Source: Streptomyces sp. NRRL S-37 (GTDB lineage: Bacteria > Actinomycetota > Actinomycetes > Streptomycetales > Streptomycetaceae). Taken from it: DNA of 11,295 nt. Positions 1 to 11,295 of this stretch are shown here, piece by piece. The position numbers were made by a program, and so were the translations under genes. Position 1 is the first letter of the stretch. Every line of letters starts with the position of its first letter. Under the pieces are notes generated by a model that was given only the letters and a program-made list of their open reading frames with translations, was not told the origin of the DNA and ran no database searches. The DNA lies in assembly GCF_000721605.1 (NCBI RefSeq), contig NZ_JOIZ01000049.1:1-11295 (forward strand), in the 5' to 3' direction.

Positions 1-1
1 G

Positions 2-9352
<9,351 letters not shown>

Positions 9353-9389
9353 CACCCCGGCCCGGCACCGCGTCCCTCCAGCCAGAACC

Positions 9390-9395
9390 AGAGGA
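9390..9395 (+). promoter_or_regulatory. Shine-Dalgarno-like site for the downstream PKS gene
   Basis: AGAGGA ends 10 bases before the ATG at 9406. It fits the ATG start and the docking-domain N-terminus that follows. The 53-nt gap between the genes (9353-9405) shows no obvious hairpin terminator or promoter, so the two genes are probably cotranscribed. Confidence 0.65.
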
Positions 9396-9405
9396 TCCCA
9401 CCCCC

Positions 9406-9504
9406 ATGGCAAGCTCCGAAGACAAGCTCCGCGACTACCTCAAGAAGGTCACCGCAGACCTGCGTCGCACCCGTCAGCGGCTGGAGTCCGTCGAGGCCGG
9501 CCAG
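9406..9504 (+). other. N-terminal docking domain (class 1 coiled coil)
   Basis: Residues 1-33 form one long, charged amphipathic helix, [20 protein letters not shown] followed by QRLESVE, immediately before the KS. This is the class 1 N-terminal docking coiled coil of actinomycete PKSs. Its Lys/Arg-rich face is suited to the acidic terminal helix of the upstream protein. Confidence 0.9.
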
Positions 9505-11295
9505 AGCGAGCCGATCGCCGTCATCGGCATGGCCTGCCGCTTCCCCGGCGGGGTGCGCTCCCCGGAGGACCTGTGGCGGCTCGTCGCCGACGGCACCGAC
9601 GCCGTCGGCCCGCTGCCCGAGGACCGCGGCTGGGACCTCGACTCCCTCTACGACCCCGACCCGGGCACCCCCGGCAAGAGCTACGTCCGCGAGGGCGGCT
9701 TCCTCGACGGCGCCGCCGACTTCGACGCCGACCTCTTCGGCATCGCCCCCCGCGAAGCCCTCGCCATGGACCCCCAGCAGCGGCTCCTGCTGGAGACCGC
9801 CTGGGAAGCGGTCGAACGCGCCCGCATCAGCCCCGCCTCCCTCCGCAACACCGACACCGGCGTCTTCGTCGGCGGCGCCGACACCAACTACGGCTCCCTC
9901 GCCCGCACCACCGAGGAGACCGAGGGCCACAACCTCACCGGCGGCGCCATGAGCGTCCTGTCCGGCCGCATCTCCTACACCCTCGGCCTGGAGGGCCCGG
10001 CCGTCACCGTCGACACCGCCTGCTCCTCCTCCCTCGTCGCCCTCCACCTCGCCACCCGCGCCCTGCGCGCCGGCGAATGCTCCCTCGCCCTGGCCGGCGG
10101 CGTCGCCATGATGCCGACCACCGAACTCTTCACCGAGTTCTCCCGCCAGCGCGGCCTCGCCCCCGACGGCCGCTGCAAGCCCTTCGCCGAAGCCGCCGAC
10201 GGCACCGCCTGGGGCGAGGGCGTCGGCGTCCTCCTCGTCGAACGGCTCTCCGACGCCCGCCGCAACGGCCACCAGGTCCTCGCCGTCATCCGCGGCACCG
10301 CCGTCAACCAGGACGGCGCCAGCAGCCGCCTCACCGCCCCCAACGGCCCCTCCCAGCGCCGCGTCATCGAGGCCGCCCTCGCCGACGCCCGCCTCACCCC
10401 CGACCAGATCGACGCCGTCGAGACCCACGGCACCGGCACCACCCTCGGCGACCCCATCGAGGCCCAGGCCCTCCTCGCCACCTACGGCCAGAACCGGCCC
10501 GCCGACCGGCCACTGCTCCTCGGCGCCGTCAAGTCGAACATCGGCCACGCCCAGGCGGCGGCCGGCGTCGCGGGCGTCATCAAGATGGTCATGGCGATGC
10601 GCCACGGCGTACTGCCCGCCATCCTGCACGTCGACACGCCCACCACCCACGTCGACTGGAACGCCGGCGCCGTCGAACTCCTCACCGAGGCCACCGACTG
10701 GCCCACCGCCGAACACCCCCGCCGCGCCGGCGTCTCCGCCTTCGGCATCAGCGGCACCAACGCCCACGTCCTGCTGGAACAGGCCCCCCTCCTCGAGGAG
10801 ACGGAGGCATCCGACGGCGCGGGCACGGAGACCCCGGCCGCCGACCCCGCCGTGACCCCCTGGCTGCTGTCCGCCCGCTCCGAGGCCGCACTGCGCGCCC
10901 AGGCCGCACGCCTCCTCGCGCACATCGACACCCCGGCCACCGCCCTCCGGCACGCCGACATCGCCCTCTCCCTGGCGACCAGCCGCGCCCCGCTCCCGCA
11001 CCGCGCGGTGGTCCTCGCCACCGACCCCGACACCACCACCCAGGCCCTCACCGCCCTCGCCGACGCCACCCCCCACCCCGCCGTCGTCGAAGGCACCGCC
11101 CAGGGCGGCTCGACCGCCTTCCTGTTCTCGGGCCAGGGGTCGCAGCGGCTCGGCATGGGACGTGAACTGTACGGTCGTTTCCCGGTGTTCGCGGAGGCGT
11201 TCGACGCGGTGTGTGCGGGCCTGGACGAGCACCTGGAGCGGCCGCTGCGTGACGTGGTCTGGGGCCAGGACGCGGACAGGCTGAATCAGACCGCG
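9406..11295 (+). CDS. Modular type I polyketide synthase, next subunit (3' partial)
   Basis: This is the next assembly-line protein, in the same direction 53 bases after the previous stop and in a different reading frame. ATG 9406 is chosen because an AGAGGA site precedes it at proper spacing and the first residues, [15 protein letters not shown], are a classic PKS N-terminal docking start. The 630 visible residues are: docking coiled coil 1-33, KS 35-461, KS-AT linker, AT from about 570 to the edge. The KS has Cys206, His341 and His381, so it is an extending KS. The AT beginning ([12 protein letters not shown], then RPLRDVVWG and LNQT) resembles malonyl-CoA ATs, but the GHSxG and specificity motifs lie beyond the window. 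Codon usage shifts sharply at about 11120. The protein should take the chain from the upstream subunit and add module n+2. Confidence 0.96.
   Translation, partial: MASSEDKLRDYLKKVTADLRRTRQRLESVEAGQSEPIAVIGMACRFPGGVRSPEDLWRLVADGTDAVGPLPEDRGWDLDSLYDPDPGTPGKSYVREGGFLDGAADFDADLFGIAPREALAMDPQQRLLLETAWEAVERARISPASLRNTDTGVFVGGADTNYGSLARTTEETEGHNLTGGAMSVLSGRISYTLGLEGPAVTVDTACSSSLVALHLATRALRAGECSLALAGGVAMMPTTELFTEFSRQRGLAPDGRCKPFAEAADGTAWGEGVGVLLVERLSDARRNGHQVLAVIRGTAVNQDGASSRLTAPNGPSQRRVIEAALADARLTPDQIDAVETHGTGTTLGDPIEAQALLATYGQNRPADRPLLLGAVKSNIGHAQAAAGVAGVIKMVMAMRHGVLPAILHVDTPTTHVDWNAGAVELLTEATDWPTAEHPRRAGVSAFGISGTNAHVLLEQAPLLEETEASDGAGTETPAADPAVTPWLLSARSEAALRAQAARLLAHIDTPATALRHADIALSLATSRAPLPHRAVVLATDPDTTTQALTALADATPHPAVVEGTAQGGSTAFLFSGQGSQRLGMGRELYGRFPVFAEAFDAVCAGLDEHLERPLRDVVWGQDADRLNQTA
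9508..10788 (+). other. Ketosynthase (KS) domain, module n+2, active-site triad intact
   Basis: It starts at [15 protein letters not shown] (residue 35). Cys206 is in DTACSSSL, His341 in ETHGTGT and His381 in [10 protein letters not shown]; it ends near [12 protein letters not shown]. It is an active extending KS by motif. Small departures from consensus are GIAPRE in place of GISPRE, and [14 protein letters not shown] where the module n+1 KS has [14 protein letters not shown]; none touches the catalytic residues. Confidence 0.95.
9526..9603 (+). repeat. Direct repeat, copy 2 (KS N-terminus, module n+2)
   Basis: This is the partner of 3833-3910, offset 5693 bases, with two mismatches in 78 bases. 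It lies in the other PKS gene, so the two genes share near-identical KS-coding DNA. Confidence 0.85.
11113..11295 (+). other. Acyltransferase (AT) domain start, module n+2, probably malonyl type (partial)
   Basis: The domain opens with [14 protein letters not shown] and continues through a [10 protein letters not shown] stretch, RPLRDVVWG and LNQT before the window ends. In the ATs I know, the R-P-L-R-x-V-x-x-G plus L-x-Q-T pattern goes with malonyl-CoA specificity, and [17 protein letters not shown] sequence goes with methylmalonyl. The catalytic Ser and specificity motif are not in view, so this is only a tendency. The codon style differs from all preceding sequence. Confidence 0.75.

Noticed and set aside
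9353..9405. Possible terminator or promoter between the two PKS genes
   Set aside because: Only 53 bases, without a convincing inverted repeat or -10/-35-like pair. I see only the Shine-Dalgarno-like site.
10312..10359. Departure from the KS consensus in the module n+2 KS ([14 protein letters not shown])
   Set aside because: Similar variants occur in working KS domains as far as I recall, and the Cys-His-His triad is intact, so I do not read it as inactivation.
9573..11165. Plus-strand open frame rich in Arg, Pro and His
   Set aside because: It is the frame-shifted reading of the second PKS gene, and its composition is typical of an out-of-frame GC-rich sequence.

Overview
The window comes from a high-GC actinomycete, most probably Streptomyces or a close relative. 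The DNA is very GC-rich, nearly every codon ends in C or G, and the protein families are those of actinomycete modular polyketide biosynthesis. It lies wholly inside a type I modular polyketide synthase (PKS) locus. No RNA gene, transposon, CRISPR array, transporter, regulator or tailoring enzyme is visible. I cannot name the product from this fragment.

Layout. A plus-strand PKS gene is already open at the left edge and ends with TGA at 9350-9352 (3116 residues visible, 5' end missing). Its visible domains, in order, are: the last ~50 residues of an AT and its linker, DH, structural (psi) KR, ER, KR and ACP (end of module 'n'); then a complete module 'n+1' of KS, AT, DH-like, psiKR, KR and ACP; then a C-terminal docking domain. 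After a 53-nt gap containing a Shine-Dalgarno-like AGAGGA, a second plus-strand PKS gene starts at ATG 9406. It begins with an N-terminal coiled-coil docking domain, then a KS, then the first ~60 residues of an AT, where the window stops (module 'n+2').

How the genes work together. The C-terminal docking helices of the first protein and the N-terminal coiled coil of the second look like a class 1 docking pair. The chain made on module n+1 is therefore expected to pass directly to the KS of module n+2. Module n+1 carries methylmalonyl-CoA AT motifs (GHSQGE, YASH) and a B-type KR with intact Lys-Ser-Tyr-Asn, but its DH has lost the catalytic Asp. The expected result is a methyl-branched beta-hydroxy unit. 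The AT of module n+2 looks malonyl-like at its N-terminus, a tentative call.

Most notable points. (1) The KR of module n sits in an apparently full DH-ER-KR loop but has Ala where the catalytic Ser should be, so the usual 'fully reduced' prediction may be wrong. (2) The ER of the same module has Glu at the expected catalytic Asp position. (3) The DH of module n+1 is degenerate. (4) Codon usage changes abruptly at both window edges, inside AT domains only, which suggests AT segments of different ancestry. (5) The two KRs and the two KS N-termini share nearly identical DNA, as expected from module duplication or gene conversion. Apart from these points the region is a conventional cis-AT PKS; I see no sign of an unrelated, undescribed system.
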